DNA of 64,000 nt from the NCBI GenBank assembly GCA_022495005.1, contig JAGYXB010000161.1:62001-126000 (forward strand), written 5' to 3'. The stretch's first letter is position 1; every line of letters starts with the position of its first letter. Shown here piece by piece: positions 63,198-64,000 of this stretch. This DNA is from Rhyacophila brunnea (Eukaryota; Arthropoda; Insecta; Trichoptera; Rhyacophilidae). Made by a program: the position numbers and the translations under genes. The notes under the pieces are model-generated. The model saw nothing but the letters and a program-made list of their open reading frames with translations, searched no databases and was not told where the DNA came from.

Positions 63198-64000
63198 CTC
63201 TAACGTATAGAAGAGATTTTTGACAAAATCACCACCATTTTAGCATTTTTTTATATTCAACTTAAAAACACCGATTTTTATACTTATAAAAAATAACAAA
63301 ACATATTGTGTGTAACTTAAAATTCTTTCGATTTATATTTTTAGGTACGTATTAATTAATTTGAGCACTTTAAATGTAAATTCACTCAAAGCTTCATATT
63401 TTTCCGAGTATTCAACTTAAAACAACATTTGAATTCGTTGAACATGGGATTTGAACTCGTAACTCACTGCTCCAGAAACGGACACTTAAAATGACATTAC
63501 TGTTTATTCAATATATATTATTATATATTTAGTAAATTATATTAAAAATTGAATATTAAAATTAAGGATTTACTATACCATGTATACGTATTTAGACCAA
63601 CCGTCTGAACTTATATGTCAAACTAATATTGAATTTATTACTTTATAAAATAAATTATGGAATATGAATTTTTACAATGTTGTTATATGAATGCAATATA
63701 TGTTTGAATTTAACGCCTTTTATACAAAATAACGTAATACCACACATACGATACCTATACTTTAGCGTATTTAAAAAAATGTGAAAATCTTCCTGAGACA
63801 TTCTTTTTTATTCTCAATTTGTACGGTATTACGTATATGTTTCCTGAAATATCGTAAAGTCACATCTCTTTTTTTTTCTTCGGTAAACTTTATATTTACA
63901 CATGAAATACATACGGAAACCTCCGCATCACAATTTACGTTTGACAACGCTCTACCATATAACTGGAATGTTCCAAATGACTTCCTGCAGGAAAAATTTT
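63198..64000. other. AT-rich intron to window end
   Basis: No gene, RNA or structured repeat recognised. Confidence 0.45.

Larger units (their letters stand above)
28768..64000 (+). other. Shaw intron, at least 35.2 kb (continues past the window)
   Basis: Opens with the strong donor GTAAGT. No stretch downstream shows the expected continuation of Shaw (end of the N-terminal linker, S1) flanked by splice sites, and no GC-rich coding-like island remains after removing the transposable elements. The intron therefore probably extends past 64000. A short exon in the AT-rich part could have been missed by eye. Confidence 0.7.

Noticed and set aside
1..64000. A bacterial-type defence, CRISPR or biosynthetic system
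   Set aside because: The sequence is eukaryotic intron with spliced exons and eukaryotic transposons; no clustered intact ORFs or spacer arrays are present.

Overview
The window is strongly AT-rich, intron-dominated arthropod DNA, most likely from a hemipteran insect. The pointers are a Shaw (Kv3-type) potassium-channel gene whose protein is nearly textbook insect Shaw, (CCTAA)n/(TTAGG)n arrays of the insect telomere type, a Helitron and R1-clade LINE of the kinds common in insects, and many TACCTA words as in aphid-like genomes. The species assignment is inference; the arthropod assignment is firm.

Only one host gene is visible: two consecutive plus-strand coding exons of Shaw. Exon 1338-1546 carries the start codon and most of the cytoplasmic T1 tetramerisation domain. 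Exon 28650-28767 completes T1 and its zinc motif. They are joined across a 27.1 kb phase-2 intron. The next intron opens at 28768, and I found no further exon in the remaining 35 kb, so the transmembrane core must lie beyond the window.

Everything else is intron or 5' flank colonised by transposable elements. 1-12 kb: an old SINE copy, a long fold-back element (4.2-5.0 kb), one half of a dispersed inverted repeat pair (6.5-7.1 kb), and a nearly complete but dead R1-clade LINE on the minus strand (8.4-12.5 kb) that has lost most of its endonuclease. 13-24 kb: a SINE, a 290-bp element with a perfect 36-bp terminal inverted repeat around a tRNA-like core, a fold-back element with CCTAA repeats, a MITE with a perfect 25-bp terminal repeat, the second half of the inverted pair (21.2-21.9 kb), and a mariner-like transposase relic (23.1-23.9 kb). 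24-43 kb: mostly featureless AT-rich intron with fold-back elements, two SINEs and a second TTAGG-containing fold-back inserted near a LINE/SINE-like tail (41 kb). 43-45 kb: a 1.76 kb Helitron with both ends and a long N-terminal Rep-helicase ORF but no catalytic regions, followed by a 73-bp-arm palindrome. 47-53 kb and 62.8 kb: three hAT-like MITEs with 8-bp target duplications, and an RTE-like LINE fragment interrupted by a 255-bp MITE with a 4-bp target duplication.

No bacterial-type operon, CRISPR, phage or defence system is present. The unusual content is mobile-element structure: tRNA-like sequence enclosed by perfect inverted repeats, telomere-type repeats inside three fold-back elements, and nested insertions.
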